The notes beneath the pieces were generated by a model. It did not search any database, was not told where the DNA came from, and worked only from the letters and a program-made list of their open reading frames with translations. Positions 51,794 to 60,636 of a stretch of 64,000 nucleotides of DNA are shown one piece after another. Source of the DNA: Lentzea aerocolonigenes (GTDB lineage: Bacteria; Actinomycetota; Actinomycetes; Mycobacteriales; Pseudonocardiaceae); the NCBI RefSeq assembly GCF_000974445.1, contig NZ_BBOJ01000023.1:100170-164169 (forward strand). The letters run 5' to 3'. How positions within the stretch are numbered: position 1 is the stretch's first letter; every line of letters starts with the position of its first letter. Both the position numbers and the translations under genes were made by a program.

Positions 51794-52728
51794 CCCGCGG
51801 TGCCCGGCGAGGACGCCTCGGCGTTGCCCGCCACGCCGTAACGGCCGGAGCGGCCCTCCAGCTGTTCGCGCAGCGCCATCACCACGACGACCTGACCGGC
51901 CGGGGTGTCGGAGTTGTCCACCGTGGACAGGATCGACGTCGCGGCGGTGTCCGCGCGGACCACGCCGATGGCACCGGTGCCGTTCGCGGACCCGTTCGCA
52001 CCGGCCAGCACGACGCCCGCGCCCGACCGGTCGAGCTGGGTGGCGAACCGCGCGACGGTCGCGGCGCGGTCTGCGGCCGAGTCACCGATCGCGGCACCAC
52101 CGGTCAGCACGATCGCGAGCTGCGCGGGCTTCACCCCCGAGGTCGCCTTCACGAACCCGGCGTTGGAGAGCCCGGCGAGCGCGGCGGCCGCCTCGTCCGG
52201 CGTGGCCTGCGGCTGGTTGTTCGACGCGTTGAGCAGCAACAACGTCCCGAACAGACCGCCGGCGCGCGTACCGGGGTCGGCGGCGGTGGGCAACTGCGAA
52301 CCGGCGGGCTGCAGCCGTGCCACGAGGTCGCGGAGCTGGTCACCGCGCGAAGGGTCGGCGAACGCGTCGGTCAGCTGGATCTCGCCGGTCACGCCGGCGC
52401 CCGCGGACTTCAGCAGCCCGCTCAGAGCGTCCCGATCGGACGGACGCGCGTCGGAGGTGGTGACGATGACGACCGTGCGGTCGGTCAGCCTGTCCTTGAC
52501 GGCGAGCGGGCCGACGGACGCGGCGAACTTGTCCGCCTCGGTCAGCTTGGCGTTCAACGCGTTGCGGTCGTTCTGCAGGTCGTTCACCTGCTGTGCCAAC
52601 GAGTTCTTCTCATCGCTCAAGCCCGACAACAGCCGCCCGCTGATCGCGGTCGACCCCAGCACGACCCCCACCGCCAGCGCGAGGAACACCGCGGTGATCG
52701 AAACTATGTGGTATCGCAGCGTGATCAC
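51790..52728 (-). CDS. MctB/SteB family outer-envelope protein
   Basis: A 312-residue protein with an N-terminal helix (YHIVSITAVFLALAVGVVLG), a coiled coil (DEKNSLAQQVNDLQNDRNALNAKL) and a conserved C-terminal domain (TVVIVTTSDARPSD, VLTGGAAIGDSAADRAATVARFA). The family includes mycobacterial MctB (Rv1698), reported as a copper-transport protein, and corynebacterial SteB, a partner of SteA at the division site. The coupled steA upstream (ATGA overlap) favours the SteB interpretation. Confidence 0.85.
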   Translation of the reverse strand: MITLRYHIVSITAVFLALAVGVVLGSTAISGRLLSGLSDEKNSLAQQVNDLQNDRNALNAKLTEADKFAASVGPLAVKDRLTDRTVVIVTTSDARPSDRDALSGLLKSAGAGVTGEIQLTDAFADPSRGDQLRDLVARLQPAGSQLPTAADPGTRAGGLFGTLLLLNASNNQPQATPDEAAAALAGLSNAGFVKATSGVKPAQLAIVLTGGAAIGDSAADRAATVARFATQLDRSGAGVVLAGANGSANGTGAIGVVRADTAATSILSTVDNSDTPAGQVVVVMALREQLEGRSGRYGVAGNAEASSPGTAG

Positions 52729-53909
52729 GAGAAGAACCCCTTGAACCAGTTGACGACGGATTGCCAGCCGTCGACCACGATGTCGACGTAGACGTGACCG
52801 ACACCGGACACCGCGAGCGCCGCCGCCATGGCGACGATCGCCGCGGTCACCAGCAGGACGATCACGCCCAGCGAGACCCGGCTGCGGTGCAGGGTCGCGA
52901 CGGCCTCCCCGTCGACGAGCTTGCTGCCGAGCTTCAGCCGGGTCAGGAACGTGGAGGGGTTGGAACCGGAGTGCCCGCGGTCGAGGAACTCGCGCAGCGT
53001 CGCGCGCAGCCCCACGGTGACGACCAGGGACGCCCCGTGGGCCTCGGCGAGCAGCAACGCGAGGTCCTCCGCGTTGCCGGAGGCGGGGAACGTCACCGCG
53101 CCGATGCCGAGGTCCTGGATCCGCTGCAGACCCGGCGCGTGGCCGTCGGCCTGCGCGGGCACGACCACCTCGGTCGCCGCGCGCAGTGACGCGGTGCCGA
53201 TGCCGTCGGGGTCGCCGACGATGACGTCCGGCTTGTACCCGGCGTCGTGCAGCGTGTCGGCGCCGGTGTCAACGCCGATCAGCACCGGCCGGTACTCGCG
53301 GATGTACTTGCGGAGCCTGCGCAGTTCCTCGGCGTGCGACGGCCCACCCGCGACGACGAGCACCTGCCGGTCGCGCATCGGCACGTACACCTCGGGCACG
53401 CCGACGCCGTCGAGCACCAGCGCGCGTTCCCGGCGCAGGAACTCGATGGTGTTGGCGGAGAACGCCTCCAGCTGCGCCGACATGCCGGCCTTCGCCTCGA
53501 TCATCGCGTCGGCGATGCTTTCGGCGTTCTGCTCGATCCCCTTGGCGAGCTCGCGTTCCCCGGCGTAGACGACACCTTCGTGCAGCCGGATCTTGGCGCC
53601 TTCCTTGATCTCCCGCAGCGCGACGGCGCCGACGTTGTCGATCAGCGGAATGCCCGCCTCGATCAGCAGTTCCGGGCCGAGGTTGGGAAAGCGACCGGAA
53701 ATGGACGGTGAGGCGTTCACGACACCGACCACCTCGGCCGCGACGAGTGCCTCCGCGGTGCGCCGGTCGAGGTCGACGAGGTCGAAGACCGCGACGTCAC
53801 CGGGACTGACTCGCCGCACCAGGTCACTCGCGCGCCGATCAACCCGCGCGACACCCGTGACACCGGGAAGTTCGTGGTTCGTGCGGCTCAGCAACCCGGA
53901 AAGCTTCAT
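52725..53909 (-). CDS. steA: SteA-type cytokinetic ring protein
   Basis: A 394-residue protein of the SteA/Rv1697 family. The central domain is a thiamin-pyrophosphokinase-like fold (VVAGGPSHAEELRRLRKYIREYRPVLIGVDTGADTL, YKPDVIVGDPDGIG). A C-terminal membrane helix lies near residues 350-372 (LGVIVLLVTAAIVAMAAALAV). In Corynebacterium, SteA localises to the cytokinetic ring and works with SteB in cell separation. ATG at 53909; coupled to the downstream MctB/SteB gene. Confidence 0.88.
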   Translation of the reverse strand: MKLSGLLSRTNHELPGVTGVARVDRRASDLVRRVSPGDVAVFDLVDLDRRTAEALVAAEVVGVVNASPSISGRFPNLGPELLIEAGIPLIDNVGAVALREIKEGAKIRLHEGVVYAGERELAKGIEQNAESIADAMIEAKAGMSAQLEAFSANTIEFLRRERALVLDGVGVPEVYVPMRDRQVLVVAGGPSHAEELRRLRKYIREYRPVLIGVDTGADTLHDAGYKPDVIVGDPDGIGTASLRAATEVVVPAQADGHAPGLQRIQDLGIGAVTFPASGNAEDLALLLAEAHGASLVVTVGLRATLREFLDRGHSGSNPSTFLTRLKLGSKLVDGEAVATLHRSRVSLGVIVLLVTAAIVAMAAALAVSGVGHVYVDIVVDGWQSVVNWFKGFFS

Positions 53910-53971
53910 GCGCCGATAGTGACCCACGGTGCCCGCGTGACAGGTGAGGCACGCCGGGCAATTCGTGCTGG

Positions 53972-54409
53972 TCAGTCGTCGGGGTGAACTACTACGGCTC
54001 CAAACGCGAGAACCACTGCACTTATGAGCACCCAAATGCCGTTGCCGAAGCCCGCTTCCAGGCCCGGATCGATGGTGATGTTGCCCGCTTTGTGGAAGCT
54101 GATCGCGTTCAGCAAATAGACGAAGAGCATTCCCGTGACGCCGGCGAGTGCCGCGGCTCCGGCATAGGCGACTTTCCGCCACCTGATGCCCAGCAGGACG
54201 GTCGCGGCCGCCGCGGCGACCGGGATGCCGAAGAGCGGACCGTGTTCGTCTTTCGTGCCACCGAAGTGCGTGCTCCAGCCGGTGGTGACGAACTCGGTCT
54301 GCGGCTGGTCCGGGGTGAGCCGGATGAGCAGTTCCGACAACGGCAGGAACGTCGCCGCGACCGCCGCCGCGGCGGCGAGTCCGAGCAGGACCGCGCTGAG
54401 GAGTTTCAC
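53972..54409 (-). CDS. Four-helix membrane protein, quartet member D
   Basis: A 145-residue protein with four predicted helices (LLSAVLLGLAAAAAVAATFL; GIPVAAAAATVLLGI; VAYAGAAALAGVTGMLFVYLL; GIWVLISAVVLAFGAVVV). It is the last of four tandem related genes. Its C-terminus ends AVVVHPDD, a shortened form of the VVxHQxD tail of members A and B. No family name is recognised. Confidence 0.7.
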   Translation of the reverse strand: MKLLSAVLLGLAAAAAVAATFLPLSELLIRLTPDQPQTEFVTTGWSTHFGGTKDEHGPLFGIPVAAAAATVLLGIRWRKVAYAGAAALAGVTGMLFVYLLNAISFHKAGNITIDPGLEAGFGNGIWVLISAVVLAFGAVVVHPDD

Positions 54410-54837
54410 GCCGGCTCCCGCTGGACGGCGAGCGCACCGGCGAGTGCGGTGAGCGTTCCGGCCACGAGGAACACGAGCCCGTAGCCGATCGCGAAGTCGC
54501 CCTGCTGCTCGACGGCGTGGCCGCGTTCGGAGATCAGCAGCACCGCGGTGATGCCGACGGCTCCGAGCTGCGCCGCGGCACCGGCGAGCGCGGCCCGGTT
54601 GATCCAGATCCCGGCGACGAGCAGCACCGCCGTGAGCGCGACGGGCAGGCCGTACCAGGGCGAGAGGTCACCGGCGGGCCAGTCGCCCGGCTTGTTCACG
54701 ACCTGCGTGCCCCACGCCCTCACGACGACCTCGACGTTGCCGGCGTAAACGGTCGAGTACCACGGCAGCACCATCGCCGTCGCCGTCAGCACCACCCCGG
54801 CCACGATCAGCGCGACCGCCGTCGGTCTTCCGATCAC
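54406..54837 (-). CDS. Four-helix membrane protein, quartet member C
   Basis: A 143-residue membrane protein with four helices (VALIVAGVVLTATAMVLPWY; YGLPVALTAVLLVAGIWI; GAVGITAVLLI; YGLVFLVAGTLTALAGALAV). The GTG start gives a GTGA overlap with member B's stop and its own stop overlaps member D. This member lacks the acidic VVxHQxD tail. The N-terminus resembles D (first helix then an outer loop with W-Y/W-S). Confidence 0.65.
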   Translation of the reverse strand: MIGRPTAVALIVAGVVLTATAMVLPWYSTVYAGNVEVVVRAWGTQVVNKPGDWPAGDLSPWYGLPVALTAVLLVAGIWINRAALAGAAAQLGAVGITAVLLISERGHAVEQQGDFAIGYGLVFLVAGTLTALAGALAVQREPA

Positions 54838-55439
54838 CGCGTCTCCTGCTGCGCGTCCGGTGGGATCTCGGTCCCGAACGGTGGCGTGTCGTCGTCGTGG
54901 TCGAGCTGGTGCACGACCACCGCGTCCTCGTCGTCGATCTGCTGAACCACTGGCTGGGGCCTCTGCTGGGCGAGTGCCGCGCCGATCACGGCGATGATCG
55001 CTCCCGCACCCAGCAGGTAGGTGCCGGCGAAGTAGTTCAGTTCGTACGACTGACCGTCGCCGGTCGGCCAGTAGCTCATCATCTCTTTTTCGTGCTGGAT
55101 CTGCGCCACGTAGAAGAACACGACTCCGGCGAGCGCACCCGCCGCCCCCATCGCCAGCGGACGGCCGATGAACGCGCTCCTCTCCCGCAGCATCAGCACG
55201 ACGGCGACCAGCGCGAGAACGGCCGTGATCATCACCGGCCCTCCCGCCGCGTAGTAGGCGTCGTCGACAGAGCTGGTCTGAGGCGCGCCTTTCACGATCC
55301 ACAACGTGGTGGTGAACGACTGGTCCAGCCCGCGCCCGTACTGGTAGACAGTGCCGTAGGTGTTCTGGAAGCTCGCGAAGGCCGTCAGCAACGCCCCCAG
55401 GACGAGCAGAACCGATGCGATCTTGCGGCGGTCAATCAC
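54834..55439 (-). CDS. Four-helix membrane protein, quartet member B
   Basis: A 201-residue protein: first helix VLLVLGALLTAFASF, an outer loop with YGTVYQYGRGLDQSF, three more helices (MITAVLALVAVVLML; MGAAGALAGVVFFYVA; LLGAGAIIAVIGAALA) and a 45-residue acidic cytoplasmic tail with VVVHQLDHDDDTPPFG. Overlaps neighbours by 4-8 bases. Unknown function. Confidence 0.7.
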   Translation of the reverse strand: MIDRRKIASVLLVLGALLTAFASFQNTYGTVYQYGRGLDQSFTTTLWIVKGAPQTSSVDDAYYAAGGPVMITAVLALVAVVLMLRERSAFIGRPLAMGAAGALAGVVFFYVAQIQHEKEMMSYWPTGDGQSYELNYFAGTYLLGAGAIIAVIGAALAQQRPQPVVQQIDDEDAVVVHQLDHDDDTPPFGTEIPPDAQQETR

Positions 55440-56052
55440 TCTTCGGCTCTTTCGGCTCGACGATCACGGGATAGCCGTACGGCGGCGTCTCCGTGTCGTC
55501 CGGCTCCTCGTCGATCTGGTGGATCACCACACCCCCTGTGGTCTCTTCGGGCCTCACCCGCCGCGGCAGCTCCTGGTGCAGCACCGCCGACACCACGGCC
55601 ACGCCCGCCGCCACGATCAGCAGGGTGATCCCGTCACCCTGCTCCACGTTCACGGGCACGGGCGGCCCGAGCTCCTCGAGCTTCTTCACCGTCGCCTGGA
55701 CGCTGGTGACCGCGGACCACGCCGCTCCCACCAGCAGTCCGGCCCCGAGCAACGACCCCACGCGCGTCGCGGGAACCCGGAACGCCAGCACCGCGGCCAG
55801 CGCCATGACCAGCGCCGCGCCGACGGCGGGCTCGCCGAACTCGATGGGACCGAGCAGCAGCGCGCCGCGGAAGTCGTCCCTCTCGATCACCCACGACGTC
55901 GCCTCGAAGCGCAACGTCCTGCTGTTGATCGTCACCTCGACGGCGTAGGCGGACAGGAACGTCGCCGCCACCGCGAGCCCGGACGCGACGAGCACCAGCA
56001 CCGCCCCGAAGATCCGGCGCGTGCTCGTCGGCCCGGTCTGCTGGACGGTCAC
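55432..56052 (-). CDS. Four-helix membrane protein, quartet member A
   Basis: A 206-residue protein and first of the quartet. Helices: IFGAVLVLVASGLAVAATFL, AALVMALAAVLAF, SLLGAGLLVGAAWSAV and ITLLIVAAGVAVVSAVL. The acidic tail contains GVVIHQIDEEPDD and TPPYGYPV, matching member B. Starts 36 bases downstream of recN's stop, so it may be transcribed with recN. Confidence 0.7.
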   Translation of the reverse strand: MTVQQTGPTSTRRIFGAVLVLVASGLAVAATFLSAYAVEVTINSRTLRFEATSWVIERDDFRGALLLGPIEFGEPAVGAALVMALAAVLAFRVPATRVGSLLGAGLLVGAAWSAVTSVQATVKKLEELGPPVPVNVEQGDGITLLIVAAGVAVVSAVLHQELPRRVRPEETTGGVVIHQIDEEPDDTETPPYGYPVIVEPKEPKSD

Positions 56053-56088
56053 GTGACCATCATGCCGAACCTGAGCCCGGACAGCGGG

Positions 56089-57870
56089 TCAGGCCTTCTT
56101 CTTGCGCCGCCGCACGACCGGTGCCGCCGACTTGTCCGCCTTGGCCGCGGCCAGCAGCTCCTCGGCGTGCGCGCGACCGGTGTCGGTCGAGTCCATGCCG
56201 GCGAGCATGCGGGCCAGCTCGACCACCCGCTGCGTCTCGTCCAGCTTGCGGACCGCGGACCTGGTGAACGTGCCGTCCGCGGACTTGTCCACGACCAGGT
56301 GCCGGTCGGCGAACGCCGCCACCTGCGGCAGGTGCGTGACCACGATGACCTGGTGCGAGCGGGCGAGCCTCGCGAGCCTGCGGCCGACCTCGACCGCCGC
56401 GCGGCCACCGACACCCGCGTCGACCTCGTCGAACACCAGCGTCGGCACCGGGTCCGAGTGCGACAGCACGACCTCCAGCGCGAGCATCACGCGCGAGAGC
56501 TCACCGCCGGACGCGCCCTTGTGCACGGGCAGGGCCGGCGCGCCGGGGTGCGAGATGAGGCGGAGCTCCACGTCGTCGACGCCCGACGCCCCCGCGTGCA
56601 GGATCGACCGGCCGACGTTGAGCGCCTGCTGGTCGCCCGCTTCGGCGTGCCGCGGGCGGACCGCGAGCTCGACCGAGGCGTGCGGCATCGCGAGCCCGTC
56701 GAGCTCCTCGGTGACGGCCTTGCCCAGGTCGGCGGCGGCCTCGACGCGCGCGGCGGTGACCTGCTCCGCCAGTGCGGCGAGCTCGACGGCCAGTTCGTCG
56801 CGGCGGGTGGCCAGCGCGGTGAGGGCTTCCTCGGAGGTGTCGAGACCGTCGAGGCGGGCGCGGGCGTCGTTCGCCCACGCGATCACGCCGTCGACGTCCG
56901 CGGCGTACTTGCGGGTCAGGGCCTTCAGCTCGGCCTGGCGCTGCAGGACCTGCTCCAGGCGGCCGGGGTCGGCCTCCAGGTGGTCGAGGTAGCCGGAGAT
57001 CTCCGCGCCGACGTCCGCCAGCAGCGTCGCCGCCTCGACGAGACGCGGTTCCATCTCGCGCAACTTCGGGTCTTCGGAAGCGGACAGGCGGCGGGCGGCC
57101 TCGGAGATCAGGCCGAGCGCGCCGGGGTTGTCCGGGTCGCCCTCCAGCGAACCGCTCACCGCGTACTGCGCGCCCTGGGCGGCTTCGCGGAGCTGGTCCG
57201 CGTCCGCGAGCCGGCGGGCCTCGTCGTGCAGTTCGGCGTCCTCGCCCGGCTTGGGGTCGACGGCGTCGATCTCGGACAGGCCGTGCCGCAGCAGGTCGGC
57301 CTCGCGCGCGAGCTCGCGGGAACGCTCGGTGCGCTCCTTCAGCTCGGTGGTGACCTTGAGCCACTCCTCGCGGACGCTCTGGTACGCGCGCAACGGCTCC
57401 GCCACGTCGTCGCCTGCGAAGCGGTCCAGCACGCCGCGCTGCTCGGTCGGGCGCATCAGCCGCAGCTGGTCGTTCTGACCGTGCACGGCGATCAGCTGCT
57501 CGGCCAGTTCGGACAGCACGCCGACCGGCACCGAGCGGCCGCCGACGTGGGCACGGGAGCGGCCGTCCGAGCCGACGGTGCGGATCGCGATCAGCGACCC
57601 GTCCTCGTCCGCCTCGCCGCCGACCTCCTCCGCCACCTTCGCGGCAGGGCTGCCGGCCGGAGCCTGGAAGCGGCCTTCGACCACCGCCCTGTCGGCTCCG
57701 GTGCGCACGCGGGACGCCTCCGCCCGGCCACCGCCGAGCAGGTGCAACCCGGTCACGACCATGGTCTTGCCCGCGCCCGTCTCACCGGTGACGACGGTGA
57801 ATCCGGGGTCGAGTTCAAGGGTGGCCTCGTCGATCACGCCAAGGCCATTGATGCGCATCTCGGCCAGCAC
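56089..57870 (-). CDS. recN: DNA repair protein RecN
   Basis: A 593-residue SMC-like ATPase. Walker A is VVTGETGAGKTMVV near residue 35, the ABC signature is GASGGELSRVMLALE, and Walker B is TLVFDEVDAGVGG. Between them lie long coiled-coil helices rich in Ala/Glu/Arg. RecN acts early in double-strand-break repair. The GTG start (LAEMRINGLGVIDEA) matches typical RecN N-termini; ATG 57900 is a longer alternative. Follows the nadK gene, as in mycobacteria. Confidence 0.93.
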   Translation of the reverse strand: MLAEMRINGLGVIDEATLELDPGFTVVTGETGAGKTMVVTGLHLLGGGRAEASRVRTGADRAVVEGRFQAPAGSPAAKVAEEVGGEADEDGSLIAIRTVGSDGRSRAHVGGRSVPVGVLSELAEQLIAVHGQNDQLRLMRPTEQRGVLDRFAGDDVAEPLRAYQSVREEWLKVTTELKERTERSRELAREADLLRHGLSEIDAVDPKPGEDAELHDEARRLADADQLREAAQGAQYAVSGSLEGDPDNPGALGLISEAARRLSASEDPKLREMEPRLVEAATLLADVGAEISGYLDHLEADPGRLEQVLQRQAELKALTRKYAADVDGVIAWANDARARLDGLDTSEEALTALATRRDELAVELAALAEQVTAARVEAAADLGKAVTEELDGLAMPHASVELAVRPRHAEAGDQQALNVGRSILHAGASGVDDVELRLISHPGAPALPVHKGASGGELSRVMLALEVVLSHSDPVPTLVFDEVDAGVGGRAAVEVGRRLARLARSHQVIVVTHLPQVAAFADRHLVVDKSADGTFTRSAVRKLDETQRVVELARMLAGMDSTDTGRAHAEELLAAAKADKSAAPVVRRRKKKA

Positions 57871-57965
57871 AGGGCGAACCTTACTTGTCGGGTCCGACAT
57901 TTCCGGATGGGACCTTGCTCTGGGGGCACCATAACGAGCGAGTGCCGACGCACCGAGCGGCGCGA

Positions 57966-58856
57966 TCAGCCTGCCGATGGTCCCCGCCACCCCTTCACCG
58001 GCAGGTCGAACTTCTCGACCAGCCGGTCCGTGAACGGAGCCTGGCGCAGCCGCACGACCTTGAGCGGCACCTCGCCCTCCACGATCTCGATCCGAGCGCC
58101 CGCGGGCAGCTCGAACGTGCGGCGCCCGTCCGCGGACAGGGCCGCCGGGTGACCCGTCGACTCGATCTCGAACGCCACGTGCGACTTCGGCGAGACGACC
58201 AGCGGTCGGGCGAACAACGCGTGCGCGTTGCTCGGCACCACCAGGATCGCCTGCACGTCCGGCCACACGACAGGGCCACCGGCGGAGAACGCGTACGCCG
58301 TGGAGCCCGTCGGCGTCGCGCACAGCACGCCGTCGCAGCCGAACGCCGACACGGGCCGTCCGTCGACCTCGATGACAACCTCGAGGATGCGTTCGCGGAT
58401 CAGCTTCTCGACGCTGATCTCGTTGAGCGCCCAGGTCTTCAGGACGACCTCGCCGCCCACCTTCGCGACGAGGTCGAGCGTCATGCGCTCTTCCACGAAG
58501 TAGTCGCGTTCCAGCACGTGCCCGACGGCCTCGTGCAACGCGTCCGAGTCGGCCTCCGCGAGGAAGCCGACGCGGCCCAGGTTCACGCCCAGCACCGGCA
58601 CCCGCGCGGGGCGGGCGAGCTCGGCGCCGCGCAGCAGCGTGCCGTCACCACCGAGCACGAGCACCAGTTCGGTGCCCTCCGCGGCGTGGTCGTCGGCGGG
58701 CACGACCTTGGTACAGCACGACGGGCCGAGGTCACGAGCCTCGTCGTCGAGCACTCGTGTCGTGACGCCCCCGACCGCGAGGCGGCCGGCCACCTGACGG
58801 GCGAGATCGATGTTGCTCTGGTGGCCGGTGTGGACGACCAGCAGGACTTCCCTCAT
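57966..58856 (-). CDS. nadK: NAD kinase
   Basis: A 296-residue NAD kinase. The catalytic GGDGT motif is in VLVLGGDGTLLRGAELA near residue 75, the NLGRVGFLAEAD segment follows, and the C-terminal domain has GSTAYAFSAGGPVVWPD. It phosphorylates NAD+ to NADP+ with ATP or polyphosphate. The start overlaps the tlyA stop by 4 bases; the order tlyA-nadK-recN is conserved in actinobacteria. Confidence 0.95.
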   Translation of the reverse strand: MREVLLVVHTGHQSNIDLARQVAGRLAVGGVTTRVLDDEARDLGPSCCTKVVPADDHAAEGTELVLVLGGDGTLLRGAELARPARVPVLGVNLGRVGFLAEADSDALHEAVGHVLERDYFVEERMTLDLVAKVGGEVVLKTWALNEISVEKLIRERILEVVIEVDGRPVSAFGCDGVLCATPTGSTAYAFSAGGPVVWPDVQAILVVPSNAHALFARPLVVSPKSHVAFEIESTGHPAALSADGRRTFELPAGARIEIVEGEVPLKVVRLRQAPFTDRLVEKFDLPVKGWRGPSAG

Positions 58857-59662
58857 TGGGGCCCTTCTTCGACGGCGGTGCGCACCATCTCCACAGCGTC
58901 GGATCCCATGGGCGCGGATCCCGCCTTGCGGAGCCAGAGGAAGTATTCGACGTTGCCGGACGGACCGGGCAGCGGGCTCGCGACGACACCTCTCGTCGTC
59001 AGCCCGAGCTCCTCAGCGGCCTTGGTGACCTCGAGAACCGCCGCGACGCGCAGTTCCGGGTCGCGCACGACGCCACCGGAGCCGAGGCGTTCCTTCCCGA
59101 CCTCGAACTGCGGCTTGACCATCGGCAGCAGGTCGCCCTCCTCGTCGAGGCACGCGGCGAGTGCGGGGAGCACAAGCCTCAACGAGATAAACGAAAGATC
59201 CGCTACGACGAGTTCAACTTTCCCGCCGATGTCCTCGGGAGTGAGGGTGCGGACGTTGGTCTTGTCCTTCACCACGACCCGGTCGTCGGTCTGCAGCTTC
59301 CAGTCGAGCAGACCCCTGCCGACGTCGGCCGCGACGACCTGCCGTGCGCCGTTGCGCAGCAGCACGTCGGTGAAACCGCCAGTGGATGCTCCCGCGTCGA
59401 GGCAGCGCTTGCCCGTCGGGTCGATCTTGAAGCCTTCGAGCGCGCCGATCAGCTTGTGCGCGCCCCTGGACGCCCAGTTCGGGTCGTTGGCGAGGTCCTT
59501 GACGACGACCGCGTCGGAGGTCTCCACGGCGGTCGCGGCTTTCGTCGCGACGGTGCCGCGGACCGTGACGCGGCCGTCCGCGACGAGTTGGCTGGCGTGC
59601 TCACGGGACCTGGCGAGCCCCCTGCGCACGAGTTCGGCGTCGAGCCGCACTCTGCGAGGCAC
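58853..59662 (-). CDS. tlyA: rRNA cytidine-2'-O-methyltransferase TlyA
   Basis: A 269-residue TlyA. The S4 domain is at the start (VRLDAELVRRGLARSREHASQLVADGRVTV). The SAM-dependent methyltransferase domain has KRCLDAGASTGGFTDVLLRNGA, VVADLSFISL and MVKPQFEVG. It methylates 16S and 23S rRNA cytidines; in mycobacteria its loss gives capreomycin resistance. Preceded by the 55-residue small gene. Confidence 0.94.
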   Translation of the reverse strand: MPRRVRLDAELVRRGLARSREHASQLVADGRVTVRGTVATKAATAVETSDAVVVKDLANDPNWASRGAHKLIGALEGFKIDPTGKRCLDAGASTGGFTDVLLRNGARQVVAADVGRGLLDWKLQTDDRVVVKDKTNVRTLTPEDIGGKVELVVADLSFISLRLVLPALAACLDEEGDLLPMVKPQFEVGKERLGSGGVVRDPELRVAAVLEVTKAAEELGLTTRGVVASPLPGPSGNVEYFLWLRKAGSAPMGSDAVEMVRTAVEEGPQ

Positions 59663-59668
59663 TGTGCA

Positions 59669-59836
59669 TCACACCTTGTCGATGCTCGACAGTGCGTCGG
59701 TGAGCGTCGCGTGCACGGCGTCGAACCGCGCGACGTGCTCGTCGAGCGGAACGTTCTCGAGCCCGTCGAGCCTCGCCAGCGCGCCGTCGATGGCGTCAGC
59801 CGGGTTGGGCGGTGGTCCGGGCAGGGGGTAGCTCAC
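59669..59836 (-). CDS. Small conserved protein (Rv1693-type)
   Basis: A 55-residue protein starting SYPLPGPPPNPADAIDGALARLDGL, then helical (DEHVARFDAVHATLTDAL). The position between the HAD phosphatase gene and tlyA matches M. tuberculosis Rv1693, a protein of similar size. No function known. GTG start 5 bases after the HAD stop. Confidence 0.7.
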   Translation of the reverse strand: MSYPLPGPPPNPADAIDGALARLDGLENVPLDEHVARFDAVHATLTDALSSIDKV

Positions 59837-59841
59837 GGCTC

Positions 59842-60636
59842 TTACGGTAGCCGATGGAGTACCGACAGGTCCGCGCCGACATACGTGGGCCGCTGGTCTT
59901 CCGGAAGCGCTTGCGCCTCTTCTTCGGTCGACACACCTGTGAGGACGAGCAGCGAGTCCATGCCCGCGTTGACCGCGCCCAGGACGTCCGTGTCGAGCCG
60001 GTCGCCGATCACCAGCGGCCGGTTCGCCTGGAGCTCCTTCGCGGCCTGCTGGAGCAGCGGGGTGGCGGGCTTGCCGGCGACGAGCGGTTCCGCGTCGGTG
60101 GCCGTTTTCAGGGCGGCGACGAGGGAACCGTTGCCCGGCAGGAGACCGCGTTCGGTGGGCAGGGTGGCGTCGACGTTGCACGCCACCCACAGCGCGCCGT
60201 TGCGGATGGCGACCGCGGCCTCGGCCAGCTCGCGCCAGCCGAGGTCCATGGACAGCCCCTGCAGGACCGCCACCGCGCCTTCGGCGGTGTCGGTCGGGAT
60301 GAGCCCGCGCTTGAACACCTCGGCCTCCAGGGCCTCGGTGCCGAGCACGAGCACGGTGGAGCGCTTGGGCAGGCGTTCGGCGAGCATGGCCGCGCCCGCC
60401 TGCGAGGAGGTGCTCACCTCGTCGACGTTCGTCTCGAACCCGAGCTCGACGAGGTGGTCAGCCACCATCTGCGGTGAGCGTGAGGCGTTGTTGGTGACGT
60501 ACCGGATCCCGACACCCTTGCTTCTGGCTGCCGCGATCGCTTCCGCAGCACCGGGCACGGCCTGGGACCCGCGGTAGACGGTGCCGTCGAGATCGATCAG
60601 CAACGCGTCGTACCGGTCGGCCAACGTCTCGCTCAC
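59842..60636 (-). CDS. HAD-IIA family phosphatase
   Basis: A 264-residue haloacid dehalogenase superfamily protein, class IIA. Motif I is LLIDLDGTVYRG (nucleophile Asp), motif II is in RYVTNNASRS, and the acidic motif IV is PLVIGDRLDTDVLGAVNAGM. The M. tuberculosis homologue at the same place (Rv1692) was described as a glycerol 3-phosphate phosphatase; that substrate is plausible here. GTG start overlaps the upstream gene by 4 bases. Confidence 0.9.
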   Translation of the reverse strand: MSETLADRYDALLIDLDGTVYRGSQAVPGAAEAIAAARSKGVGIRYVTNNASRSPQMVADHLVELGFETNVDEVSTSSQAGAAMLAERLPKRSTVLVLGTEALEAEVFKRGLIPTDTAEGAVAVLQGLSMDLGWRELAEAAVAIRNGALWVACNVDATLPTERGLLPGNGSLVAALKTATDAEPLVAGKPATPLLQQAAKELQANRPLVIGDRLDTDVLGAVNAGMDSLLVLTGVSTEEEAQALPEDQRPTYVGADLSVLHRLP

